A stretch of 31,851 nt of DNA from a virus. The notes below the pieces were generated by a model, which saw nothing but the letters and a program-made list of their open reading frames with translations, did not search any database and had not been told where the DNA came from. The position numbers were made by a program, and so were the translations under genes. Shown here piece after piece: positions 22,636-31,198 of the stretch; position 1 is the first letter of the stretch, and each line of letters begins with the position of its first letter. The DNA is taken from positions 1 to 31,851 of the IMG/VR virus record IMGVR_UViG_3300022540_000081; one strand, written 5' to 3'.

Positions 22636-24437
22636 GATTAGTATTTGAAATAGGAGAGCAAGAAGTTGAAAACGCGATAAATAGTGGTGACGTTCGAATA
22701 CAATTGAATTTCGATACTTTAGACCCGCAAGCGATTGGCACGCCCTCTACAAATAATTTTCAATTCACAATAGATGGTTCTAAAATAATAAATCAATACG
22801 TTGCCGATGGTAAAACAGGTGGAGTCGGTGTTTTTGAAGGATTGCCTTCTAGTTTAAAAGGAGAGGAGAACGGCGAAATACTACCAATAATTGACGGTTA
22901 CCTAGACCTATCAGCCTCTAACGTAGAGTTCGAATGTGATTTAGTTAGTGCTAGCATGATCCAAAAAGGGGGTAATGATTGGTATGAGCGGGGTAAAAAT
23001 TCTTTTACCTATGCTTTTTTGTTTTCACTAGAAGAAGGTCAAGCAGGAAAAATTAGTACTAAGGACTGGGTGCAAATGCCTTACGTTGTGTCATCAATAC
23101 CTGACAATATTGAAATCGCAATGATTTCATTAATGTTGTTTAGTGTAGTAACTGAGGTTAGGAGCGAATTAAGCAAATTAAGTGAAATTGCTTTTGACTT
23201 TACCAGTGTAAGAGGTATTATATCTTCTATATTAAAATTGGTTGTCAGAATAGCTTATTTAATTATACTTCTATTGGCGGTTATAAACCTAATTCGAGAC
23301 ATGGTCGACACTTTAATTCAGCCCGTTAAATACCATGCTGGCATGAGGTTAGTAGACTTGTTAAATAAAGGTGCGGAGTATATGGGATTGAAGGTTGAAT
23401 CTACCATATTGGACGACCCTTTTTGGCATGATGTGGTAGTTATCCCGCCTAAATACCAAAGTTTTAACGATCAAAACAGGCTTGGTATAAGGGGGTTTAA
23501 AAGACCTAAACCAGAAGTTCAAACTGGATATTACAATGGAACTTTTGGTGATATAGTAGAATTATGCAAACGGCTATGGAACGCACGCGAAATAGTTGGT
23601 AATGGAGTTTTAAGACTTGAACGAATAGATAAAAACGTAGGAAGTGCCAATTATGTAGTTCCTGACGTAGAGATATTAAAAACAGCCATAAACGCCGATG
23701 ATTTAAAGTCAAACACACAAATTCGATTTTCTACCGACATAACTGAATCAAATACTATTGATGAATATAAAGGTACTTTGACGAGCATAGTAGTTGAACC
23801 ACAAGCTATAAATAATAGAGATATGGTTTTAATGAAAGGCTTTGAAGAAATTATAATCCCATTTGCTCAGACGAAAAGAAAAAACAAATTAGGAAAGGTC
23901 GAGGAGTTTTTTAAAGATGCATTAAAAACAATTGATAGGGCTATTAATGGCTTAAATAAAGTAGTTCAATCCGTAAGCAAAAAAAGCCTTCCAAAAACTA
24001 ACTTTGCACAAATAATCGAAAAGCGTTTAGGAATGGCTAAACTGGAAAAAGATTATTTCCAAGTACCTAAAGTTGTGGCTTTAAATATCAATAAAACTCC
24101 TTCCAATACTAAAATTAAAGACGAAAATTCAACTAGATTAACATCTATTGGACTTTGGAATGAATCATATTTTGTTAATTCTTTTGTTCCATCACAGCAA
24201 CTTCCCGCCCCTAATCAATGGGAAAAATACATTACGCCTACCCCTATCAAATTCTGTTTTGAAGATTATAAAAAGGTCATTAATAATAATGTTATCTTTG
24301 ATTCACTTGGAAGAGAGGGCAAGATAATTTCGCTTGAATGGACACCAGAAAAGCAAGAAGCCACCCTTGAATACTGGGTTAAAGAGATTTATACTACTAA
24401 TTTAAAGGAAACTATAGATACGCCAGATGGGTTTTAA
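22632..24437 (+). CDS. Tail hub or distal tail protein with internal hydrophobic segment
   Basis: The 601-residue product starts at a TTG overlapping the tape-measure stop. It opens with a beta-rich domain of hub/distal-tail character (LVFEIGEQEVENAI, IGTPSTNNFQFTIDGS), and its far C-terminal part looks like a beta-rich module (ISLEWTPEKQEATLEYWV). Unusually, residues 160-176 and especially 196-221 (IISSILKLVVRIAYLIILLL) are as hydrophobic as a membrane helix. This could be a fusion or channel segment released on infection. The hub role is inferred from its place after the tape measure. Confidence 0.65.
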   Translation: MRLVFEIGEQEVENAINSGDVRIQLNFDTLDPQAIGTPSTNNFQFTIDGSKIINQYVADGKTGGVGVFEGLPSSLKGEENGEILPIIDGYLDLSASNVEFECDLVSASMIQKGGNDWYERGKNSFTYAFLFSLEEGQAGKISTKDWVQMPYVVSSIPDNIEIAMISLMLFSVVTEVRSELSKLSEIAFDFTSVRGIISSILKLVVRIAYLIILLLAVINLIRDMVDTLIQPVKYHAGMRLVDLLNKGAEYMGLKVESTILDDPFWHDVVVIPPKYQSFNDQNRLGIRGFKRPKPEVQTGYYNGTFGDIVELCKRLWNAREIVGNGVLRLERIDKNVGSANYVVPDVEILKTAINADDLKSNTQIRFSTDITESNTIDEYKGTLTSIVVEPQAINNRDMVLMKGFEEIIIPFAQTKRKNKLGKVEEFFKDALKTIDRAINGLNKVVQSVSKKSLPKTNFAQIIEKRLGMAKLEKDYFQVPKVVALNINKTPSNTKIKDENSTRLTSIGLWNESYFVNSFVPSQQLPAPNQWEKYITPTPIKFCFEDYKKVINNNVIFDSLGREGKIISLEWTPEKQEATLEYWVKEIYTTNLKETIDTPDGF

Positions 24438-24645
24438 TACAAAAGAAAAAACGGATAAATTTAACAAGCTTTTCAATTCTACCTTAAATGGTGCTATTGA
24501 TCTTGCTGAAATGGTAGAGGAGTATAAATCAGAATATTTAGACGAAAAAGGACGCGCCGAGCTAGAATTATTGATGAAAGATAACGAAGTTATTAAGAAA
24601 GCTAGGGAAATGGTTAAAAATTACGGATTAGATATTAAGTTATGA
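24427..24645 (+). CDS. Small helical tail-region protein
   Basis: The 72-residue product is helical and highly charged. It overlaps the hub gene by 11 bases and the next gene by four (ATGA). The size and coiled-coil-like heptads suggest a small adaptor or chaperone in tail-tip assembly. No family is recognised. Confidence 0.6.
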   Translation: MGFNTKEKTDKFNKLFNSTLNGAIDLAEMVEEYKSEYLDEKGRAELELLMKDNEVIKKAREMVKNYGLDIKL

Positions 24646-27167
24646 GCGTAATAATTGAATCAATACAAACTTACGACAATATAAGCGGCTCATCTGATAA
24701 GACGCCGTACATGGCTGCAAACACAAATTCTATTCAGTTCGTTGAGGTTCAAATACGATTTGAAACATATCTTTTAACAAAGTCTACCAGCGAAACAACA
24801 TTGCCAGACTACTTTATACAAGTAAATCCCTTGTCTAGGTACACAGGCAAAGTTCAGGATAACAGAGCTATTTATACAAATAAGCTAGAAGGATGGGGTG
24901 AAGATTACAAAGTTGGTGACACCTTTACAATATCAGGAACAGCGAGCAACAATGTTTCAGGTACAATTATTGAGATTTATGAGGACGGGCAAACACTCAT
25001 AACAGATCAAACATTTACGTTAGAAACCTTTCCTTTGGGTGCTTATGTAGCTATAACCACCCCACAAACATCTATTGAATACTTATTTAACCTTATAGAG
25101 AACGAAGAGCCTATAAATTATAATTCTAAGGTAGATGGAGACGAACAGCGAGCCTCTATTTCGCAATTAGTTTACACGGACACAGTAACTCAACGTATTG
25201 CTACCTTGCTTGGCAATAGGTCGTGGCAATTTGGAAGCATAACGGTGAAAGGTAATGGTACAGGAAACGGAGACAGCTCATTGGTATCTGGTGCTATTCA
25301 GTCCTTTTTAATAACTCACGAAGTAATAATAAGTCCGTTAATGTTATTTGATGAGTGGGATGACATACAACAAGGCATAAAGCCAGACAGGTTTTTAGAT
25401 GGTAACGCGCTAAAGTACGTTTTTAGCACTTCCTTATCTCAGCAAGCAAATAACCCTAATGATTTAACCACTGTTGAAGAGTTCGAATTGTTAGGTAATA
25501 CGGGCTGGTTTAATGAGAATTTAAACGGTAAGCCGAATAATTATACTTTTTCTGACCTAGTGTACAAGCGATTAGATAACACTATAAATCCTTCTTTAGA
25601 ATTAACCACTAATCAGACAAAGATTGAATTTAGCGTTCTTAACGCGACAGATAACCCGTTCTCTACAGGAAATAGCAAGTTAATATTTGGGATAAATTTC
25701 GCACCCTCTGACCCTTCGCAATACCGAGACATTCCAGCGGCCACGACCCAAACAATGGATTATAATTACATATTTGACCAAGTAGTTGAAACATTAGAAG
25801 ATGGAACGCAAGTTCCTAGGCAGTTTGGCACTGATTTACAGGTTATACTTGATGTTCAGTCCACATTAGTAAGCCCATCGAAAATAGATGTTGTTGCTAA
25901 TATTCAGATGGCAAGTGACGTGGTTAGCAGGATTGGAGCTAATAGTGTTCAACAATACATGATTTATGTTGAGGTAGCCGACCATACACTTGATAGATCG
26001 GAAACGGATAAAGTACAATTATTGTTAGATGCTAATAATTACTATACGGATTTTTCCGATGATGGAATGATCGTTATGAGTCAAACTTTTTTGACCCATC
26101 CTTATAGCGACATTGAAACTGAAACAAATGATTTTCCAAATTCTTTTATTGAATCCGACATATTAGGAATCAACAACTTTTACATTGACAAAAATGGAAG
26201 AGAATCGGACGAAATAAAATTAACAGGCATAACGAGCCAAATAATAGCTAGAAAAAATACGGGGGCTAGTTTTGTGCTGGATTCTAGTTTTAGAAGTTTG
26301 TCGGCTTTTCCTTCGATTGAATACGCTACTTATGGGAGTATTCCTAATGCTAATTTTGTAGAACCAAGGGGTTTTAAAACACCTGTCGACGATAACAGGG
26401 CAAATTTTAGACTTTTGAGGAACTACGACTCAGATTCAGCAGGCCTATTTTATTTTAGGTCTCAATTTCCCACTTACATAGGGTGGGATTCCTACACGGC
26501 TGTTACGGGTGTAAATGATGAGTTTTTTGATCCAAATCAACCTAATGATGGTTTTAATAACAACTGGATTAGATATGATGCGGCCTCGGCTTGGAGTATA
26601 TATTACAGAACTATTGTAAATGCTACAAAAAACGGAAACCCTTTGAGTTATGAAAGTATTTCTCAAATTATAACACATGATTACACCGCTGGCGATGAGT
26701 GGGATACTGAAGAGATAAGATCATTTGACGAAAACGATGTTGATATAACTGGATTTGGCATTAAGTATGCAGATGGTAAGGTTCAGGCTAACTTTACTTA
26801 TATTGGTGCTGCGCCGAATCCATCGATTAGTGATATTGTAATAGATTTTCATATTTACGTATTTCAGGAGGGTACATTAAAGAGTGTTTATACCTTGTCC
26901 AGTGCGTATGATGCACATCCTAATACATATTTTAAAAGCATAGACAACAGTAATAGAACTGTTGTAACTAACCCAGTATCTAACGTATTTAGGGGCGAAG
27001 CTTTAATTCAAGGCTCTTTATTACCTAATAAAAATAAGTTTCAGGTCAGTGCGATACTGTACGATAAGAGGGCAGCTGTACCGCCTCCACCGCCTGCCGT
27101 ACCTAAACTAATGGAAGATGGAACAGCGAAGATAATGGACGGGGCAACTTTTAAAATAATGGAATAA
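24642..27167 (+). CDS. Large distal tail/baseplate protein with C-terminal short repeats
   Basis: The 841-residue product is beta-rich, Asn/Thr/Ser-rich and lacks catalytic motifs. Its position after the hub and before the tail fibre supports a tail-tip or receptor-facing role. The C terminus has a run of prolines and then three short repeats: LMEDGT, IMDGAT and IME. Similar DG repeats end many phage tail-tip proteins and may be an attachment or trimerisation tag. No enzymatic activity is evident. Confidence 0.65.
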   Translation: MSVIIESIQTYDNISGSSDKTPYMAANTNSIQFVEVQIRFETYLLTKSTSETTLPDYFIQVNPLSRYTGKVQDNRAIYTNKLEGWGEDYKVGDTFTISGTASNNVSGTIIEIYEDGQTLITDQTFTLETFPLGAYVAITTPQTSIEYLFNLIENEEPINYNSKVDGDEQRASISQLVYTDTVTQRIATLLGNRSWQFGSITVKGNGTGNGDSSLVSGAIQSFLITHEVIISPLMLFDEWDDIQQGIKPDRFLDGNALKYVFSTSLSQQANNPNDLTTVEEFELLGNTGWFNENLNGKPNNYTFSDLVYKRLDNTINPSLELTTNQTKIEFSVLNATDNPFSTGNSKLIFGINFAPSDPSQYRDIPAATTQTMDYNYIFDQVVETLEDGTQVPRQFGTDLQVILDVQSTLVSPSKIDVVANIQMASDVVSRIGANSVQQYMIYVEVADHTLDRSETDKVQLLLDANNYYTDFSDDGMIVMSQTFLTHPYSDIETETNDFPNSFIESDILGINNFYIDKNGRESDEIKLTGITSQIIARKNTGASFVLDSSFRSLSAFPSIEYATYGSIPNANFVEPRGFKTPVDDNRANFRLLRNYDSDSAGLFYFRSQFPTYIGWDSYTAVTGVNDEFFDPNQPNDGFNNNWIRYDAASAWSIYYRTIVNATKNGNPLSYESISQIITHDYTAGDEWDTEEIRSFDENDVDITGFGIKYADGKVQANFTYIGAAPNPSISDIVIDFHIYVFQEGTLKSVYTLSSAYDAHPNTYFKSIDNSNRTVVTNPVSNVFRGEALIQGSLLPNKNKFQVSAILYDKRAAVPPPPPAVPKLMEDGTAKIMDGATFKIME

Positions 27168-27176
27168 AATAATAAT

Positions 27177-27184
27177 TAACTTTG
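27177..27184 (+). promoter_or_regulatory. -7 promoter box before the tail-fibre gene
   Basis: TAACTTTG matches TAnnTTTG and ends four bases before the ATG at 27189, giving an almost leaderless transcript if used. No clear -33 TTG is seen, as before the tail-tube gene. Confidence 0.42.
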
Positions 27185-27188
27185 CAAT

Positions 27189-28460
27189 ATGGCAACTACA
27201 GGAAGAGTAAGTGACTATGATAACGAACTGGTAAACGAGCCAGCCGATGACGATTTATTAGATGTAACGGTTAAAATATCTACCGCGCCCGACGTTTGGC
27301 AGTCTCAAAAAATGAGGTATGCAGAAATAAAAGCTAGTGCTAGTTCTGCTTGGGGGTTTGTTAGTGGTTCAACCCTATCCGACCCTATATACAGGGAAGG
27401 TAATGTAAATATTGGAACGAACACAGATAATAATTCCTTGCTTTATATTGAAGCGGATGCAACAGAACAATTTCCTTTATATGTTTATAGCGAATATTCT
27501 GGGGGTGTTAATCATTCATCTGTATACGCTCAAGCTGACGGGGTAAACTCAGCTAATAATATTGGGGGTGAATTTCGCGCCAATAACGGCAGTAATAATA
27601 TCGGTGTTGAATCTAAGGTAGGAGGTACGGTAGCATCGTCAGACCCTAGTATAGTTGGCTTAGATAACGTAGGGGTTTTTGCGTCCGCTAACAAGATTGG
27701 GGCGGGTGTAGCGGCTGGTGTTTATTCATATTCAAGATTAACTGGCGCTGGCACTTCATATTCAACTTACTTGGTATCTAGGCATAGTTCTACGGGCGAA
27801 GCAATTGGGATTTACTGTGATGCTTCTACTGTTGGTGGGACTTCATACATAGGGCAATTCAAAGACGGCAACGAAGGTGCTGGAAAAATTATTAAATCCG
27901 TCACCGCAGACGGTAAATCTCAATGGACTAATCCTGAATTTTCCGATTCTTTATTTAAGATTCAAGACAATTCAGACCCTAGTAAGCAGATCTCATTTGA
28001 GGCCTCAAATATAACCACCTCAACAGAAAGAACTATCACAATGCCTGACGGTGATGTTGATTTAGGGTTGATTGGGGGTTGGTATGGCTCTCAAACTAGA
28101 ATTAAAATAGCTCCGTGGGATGTTGTTTCTTATGCTGATCGTGATGGTGTTTATAACGATAATAATGGTGGTATTGTTAATGATTCAGTTTCCAAAATCA
28201 CCACAATGATAACAGGCGTTTACATTCCAACAGGTTATAGGGCAACGGCATTTATGATAAATGCAAGCGCGAATGTAGCTATTGAGTTGTTTGAAAACCA
28301 AATAGACGATGCAACGGCAGTTTCAAAAGGCTCTGGAAATGCAAATACGGAAGTTAACATAACCAACGTGAACTCCACCGATACAAATTACCTATCGATA
28401 ACTATTGTTGAGGCTGGTAATGATATTTACGGGGGTTACATAACAATAGAAAAAATATAA
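27189..28460 (+). CDS. Tail fibre or receptor-binding protein
   Basis: The 423-residue product has the composition and repeats of a phage tail fibre. It is rich in Gly, Ser, Asn and Thr, with a NVNIGTNTDNN-type segment near residue 73. A segment near residues 255-295 (LFKIQDNSDPSKQISFEASN, then TITMPDGDVDL) is widespread in fibre shafts. The C terminal third is a compact beta domain that could be the receptor-binding head. It overlaps the next gene by one base. A promoter-like box lies immediately upstream. Confidence 0.8.
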   Translation: MATTGRVSDYDNELVNEPADDDLLDVTVKISTAPDVWQSQKMRYAEIKASASSAWGFVSGSTLSDPIYREGNVNIGTNTDNNSLLYIEADATEQFPLYVYSEYSGGVNHSSVYAQADGVNSANNIGGEFRANNGSNNIGVESKVGGTVASSDPSIVGLDNVGVFASANKIGAGVAAGVYSYSRLTGAGTSYSTYLVSRHSSTGEAIGIYCDASTVGGTSYIGQFKDGNEGAGKIIKSVTADGKSQWTNPEFSDSLFKIQDNSDPSKQISFEASNITTSTERTITMPDGDVDLGLIGGWYGSQTRIKIAPWDVVSYADRDGVYNDNNGGIVNDSVSKITTMITGVYIPTGYRATAFMINASANVAIELFENQIDDATAVSKGSGNANTEVNITNVNSTDTNYLSITIVEAGNDIYGGYITIEKI

Positions 28461-28807
28461 TGCAAGAAACATACCCACACTTAAAAAATCAATGTTGTCG
28501 ATTGAAAACACAAATAGGCGACGAAACGCTGCAAAGAATTATAAAAAATGCAGAAAACAATAATTCGGATGTTTACCCAGCACAAGACCCAGGTAATTTC
28601 ATGCAGTTTGATATGACTAATGAAGTAGACGGATACCCTTGTGTACATTTGGGTGAAGAGGGCTGCACGATTCACCCTACGCGCCCTTCGCAATGTGCTT
28701 CTTTTCCTGTAATGGAAAAAAGCATACAATTTTGTGTAGGTTGTAATTATTCTTTTGATTCAGAAGGTGTAAGGTCAGGGGATTGTAATGGTTGTAATGT
28801 AGTATAG
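28460..28807 (+). CDS. YkgJ-like CxxCxxCC-type cysteine-cluster protein
   Basis: The 115-residue product contains a C-terminal cluster resembling the YkgJ-type zinc or iron-chelating family: CC near residue 12, YPCVHLGEEGC at about 59-69, IHPTRPSQCASFP at about 71-83, and FCVGC. In that family several cysteines and the RPxxCRxFP-like segment hold a metal. It starts at TAATG of the fibre gene. Its presence between a fibre and a structural gene is unusual. It may be a metal-bearing virion part or a fibre-processing protein; the role is unknown. Confidence 0.65.
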   Translation: MQETYPHLKNQCCRLKTQIGDETLQRIIKNAENNNSDVYPAQDPGNFMQFDMTNEVDGYPCVHLGEEGCTIHPTRPSQCASFPVMEKSIQFCVGCNYSFDSEGVRSGDCNGCNVV

Positions 28808-29731
28808 ATGGCAATTAGGGGAGACGCAGTAACGACAACATTAACATTTTTATCGAGCCGTATTGACGAGCAAATAGATGACACAGTATTTTTGAGTCCA
28901 AACACTGTTGATTGTTGTTACGAATTACCTGTATTTGGTTCTCAATCAGATTCAGACTCGTTAAAAAACGATGTGACAAGATTTTTAAGGGGTTATGAAG
29001 AATCTATTACATTGGTTAATTTGTTTTTAACTAAACCGAGCGATTCTTCATTTAGCGAAATATCTTTGATTGACAACTCGTACGGCGAGTTTTTCCCATT
29101 AGGATTTCATACAGATGAACTTTTGCGAAATTACGTAGGTTACAAGGTGGATTGGCGCACCGTTTTAGCAGCACACGGTGAAGGAACTTATCAGATTAGA
29201 GCAGATAAAACAGGCATACTACCTAACCTTCCAAGTGATTATGATTTTAGGTATTGCGCAGGTAATTTCTCAGCGCAAAGGGCTAACATGACTATCCGTT
29301 TTTCTTTTTCTAACTCTTATATACTAGGCGATAGATTTGATGTTCGAAAACGCGTATATTTTCCTGAAAACTGGAATAATCAACTTAGGGTAGAAGGTTT
29401 TTTTGGTGGAGACAATAGCACATATGAGAAAACATTTACAAAGTACAGAGACGAATCATTAAGAACCGTACAGGATAGGCAGGTTGAAAAATATTTTATG
29501 AGAGTAAATCAAGCCCCTTCATTGGTTCACAACTACATAAAAACAGAAATACTACAGGCTGACGATATAACAATAACGGATTACAACCAAAACAATCCAA
29601 ATAGACACATTGAAACACCTGTTAGAGAGCCAGAAGGTTACGAGCCAGCATATAGGGAAGATTCTCTTCTGGCAAATGTTGACGTATCTTTAACCAGTAG
29701 ATTTGACAATAAACTAAAAAAACATTGTTAA
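28808..29731 (+). CDS. Tail-tip structural protein of unknown type
   Basis: The 307-residue product is beta-rich with no recognised enzymatic motif. It directly abuts the preceding stop and ends in a TAATG overlap with a small cysteine-rich gene. Segments such as FPLGFHTDELLRNYVGYKVD and RFSFSNSYILGDRFDVRKR suggest a soluble virion domain. Position after the fibre supports a fibre-associated or tail-tip role. The family is unknown. Confidence 0.6.
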   Translation: MAIRGDAVTTTLTFLSSRIDEQIDDTVFLSPNTVDCCYELPVFGSQSDSDSLKNDVTRFLRGYEESITLVNLFLTKPSDSSFSEISLIDNSYGEFFPLGFHTDELLRNYVGYKVDWRTVLAAHGEGTYQIRADKTGILPNLPSDYDFRYCAGNFSAQRANMTIRFSFSNSYILGDRFDVRKRVYFPENWNNQLRVEGFFGGDNSTYEKTFTKYRDESLRTVQDRQVEKYFMRVNQAPSLVHNYIKTEILQADDITITDYNQNNPNRHIETPVREPEGYEPAYREDSLLANVDVSLTSRFDNKLKKHC

Positions 29732-29895
29732 TGAATGGATCAATTAATTGTATTCATTGCAAAAGCCTTTGTGATATCGACTTATTGCTATCAATTAATA
29801 TATCGAGGTATGGACGCTTTTATAAGGATGCAATGGTTTGCCTTCATTTATGTAATACAACCTTGGAAGTATTACCCTCGAAACATTCAATTTAA
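29731..29895 (+). CDS. 54-residue cysteine-rich protein
   Basis: An ATG sharing the last A of the previous stop (TAATG) opens a 54-residue frame with CIHC at residues 7-10, a further C14 and a CLHLC pair at 37 and 41, suggesting a small zinc ribbon. A competing longer frame begins four bases later but would encode an aromatic-rich sequence of implausible composition. This frame then leads cleanly, four bases after its stop, into the next gene. No family is recognised. Confidence 0.6.
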   Translation: MNGSINCIHCKSLCDIDLLLSINISRYGRFYKDAMVCLHLCNTTLEVLPSKHSI

Positions 29896-29899
29896 TAAC

Positions 29900-30238
29900 A
29901 TGAAGACAACTATATTAGAATACAGTAGTTACGGCCTAGTGATACTTTCTAATAGTGTAAACGATGGAAGCCCTGTTAATGATTTTTTACCTGAATTTAT
30001 GAAGCTTAGTGAGGTTTTTGGTGACCTAGGTAGTATATTAGCTGTGTGGGGTAGCGTTTTGGTAATGGCTAGCGTAATTTATATGAACTATTGGACAACT
30101 AAGAAAACACAAAGTGAAATCGCGGCGAATGAACGAAAAAACATGATTGCCCCAATGACAAAAAAACTAGACGAATTAACTAAAATGATTAAAAAACATG
30201 AAAAAACAGATAAAAAAGGGGATAACGCAGATAGCTAG
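29900..30238 (+). CDS. Single-span membrane protein, possible lysis or anchoring role
   Basis: From the ATG at 29900 this gene encodes 112 residues with one strong membrane segment at about residues 43-65 (ILAVWGSVLVMASVIYMNYW). A long basic, probably coiled-coil C-terminal domain follows. The in-frame extension to 29735 is rejected because that stretch reads better as the preceding cysteine-rich gene. Its size, single span and location near the end of the late operon fit a holin-like or spanin-like protein, but there is no specific motif. Confidence 0.55.
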   Translation: MKTTILEYSSYGLVILSNSVNDGSPVNDFLPEFMKLSEVFGDLGSILAVWGSVLVMASVIYMNYWTTKKTQSEIAANERKNMIAPMTKKLDELTKMIKKHEKTDKKGDNADS

Positions 30239-30416
30239 AGTAGTTGATAGCGCAATAATGGGAGGTATAGTCTTTAACATGAATGACGATACTGAAAATT
30301 ACCCTAGAGGAACTATTGACATTAATAAATTGATACGCGATTTAATTATAACGGCTTTAATTATTTATGGTTATTCAGGCAAAGGCATGGAATTAATTTC
30401 TATATTCGCCAAATAA
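30198..30416 (+). CDS. Small membrane-associated protein
   Basis: The 72-residue product overlaps the preceding gene by 41 bases. It has a basic N terminus, a flexible middle and one hydrophobic helix at about residues 46-58 (LIRDLIITALIIYGY). Small single-span proteins like this occur in the lysis region of Bacteroidota phages. The function is inferred only from position and hydrophobicity. Confidence 0.55.
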   Translation: MKKQIKKGITQIARVVDSAIMGGIVFNMNDDTENYPRGTIDINKLIRDLIITALIIYGYSGKGMELISIFAK

Positions 30417-30430
30417 CTAATAATTAAACT

Positions 30431-30766
30431 ATGAAAAAACTACTTTTATTAGCCGTTTTGGCTCTCTCTGCGTGCAGCAAAGATAATGTTTGCAGTGTTT
30501 GCACCTTAACAACAGAAATAACATCAGATCATCCGTATTTAAGTTATTCCGATATAGGGGTTGAACAGTACAAAGAATCGGAAACAGAAAACGACTGTTC
30601 TTTGAGCGTTGAGGCTTACGAAATAAAAGCTAAGAGACTTGCAGAAAATGACGTGGACGGCTTGAATGCAATGAACCCATTAATGGACATTGACCCAGCA
30701 ACAGGAGAACAGATAATTTACAATTTAGTAACTGAAATAATTTCTTTTGAATGTTCTTATGATTAA
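30431..30766 (+). CDS. Phage-encoded lipoprotein
   Basis: The 111-residue product has a basic N terminus, a hydrophobic signal segment and a lipobox LSAC with C15 as the acylated residue. After signal peptidase II cleavage it would start C-S-K-D, close to the Bacteroidota lipoprotein export signal of acidic residues after K, so surface exposure is possible. The mature part has C21, C24 and C56 and is acidic. It may act in superinfection exclusion, as a spanin-like outer subunit, or in host modification. It is the last gene before a strong terminator. Confidence 0.7.
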   Translation: MKKLLLLAVLALSACSKDNVCSVCTLTTEITSDHPYLSYSDIGVEQYKESETENDCSLSVEAYEIKAKRLAENDVDGLNAMNPLMDIDPATGEQIIYNLVTEIISFECSYD

Positions 30767-30818
30767 TTATATTTGCTAGGCAATCGAAATTCTTTGGTTG
30801 CTTTGTAGTTTTAATTTG

Positions 30819-30849
30819 AGCCTCGGCGTTATTCGTCGGGGCTTTTTTT
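30819..30849 (+). terminator. Rho-independent terminator ending the late operon
   Basis: AGCCTCGGCG (30819-30828) pairs over ten positions (two G-U) with CGTCGGGGCT (30834-30843) around a five-base loop, followed by seven T residues. The surrounding gap 30767-30964 holds nothing else that is convincing. Confidence 0.85.
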
Positions 30850-30964
30850 GTTTCTGTAATCCTTTCTAGTCAACAATCTTAAAAATAAATTAATATTTTC
30901 TTGTTTTACTGAATCCTTAATTTTATTATTGCTGTATAATTACCTACAAATTAAAACTTAAATA

Positions 30965-31195
30965 ATGAAAGACTACAACATATTAGAGGACATGTACAAG
31001 GTTCAAGGCAGCATGTTAGACGCGATTCATGCCGAGGCTGAGTTAGATCATTTTAAAAATAAAATACTAGGAACTGCGATCAGCGACGAGCAAATGGATA
31101 AACTCGACAGGTTGGAGGAAGCCAAAGAAAAGGCTTACAAGAAAGTCCACCACGAATTAAAATTAGTAACACAGAAAGTAGAACGTAAAATTTAA
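30965..31195 (+). CDS. Small helical charged protein
   Basis: The 76-residue product is wholly helical by composition, with heptad-like spacing suggesting a coiled coil. No family is recognised. It begins after the terminator and lies three bases before a LuxR-type regulator, so the two probably form a small operon of their own. Confidence 0.6.
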   Translation: MKDYNILEDMYKVQGSMLDAIHAEAELDHFKNKILGTAISDEQMDKLDRLEEAKEKAYKKVHHELKLVTQKVERKI

Positions 31196-31198
31196 CCA

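Noticed and set aside
18561-24006. TAACTTTG boxes at 18561-18568 and 23999-24006
   Set aside because: Both lie inside genes away from downstream starts; they show the background frequency of the motif.
29735-29899. N-terminal extension of the membrane protein
   Set aside because: Its composition is implausible and the same bases encode a cysteine-rich frame with a TAATG start.
30901-30940. TATAAT at 30935-30940 with TTGTTT at 30901 as a sigma70-type promoter
   Set aside because: The spacing is 28 bases and Bacteroidota use a different -7 box, so this is likely chance in AT-rich DNA.
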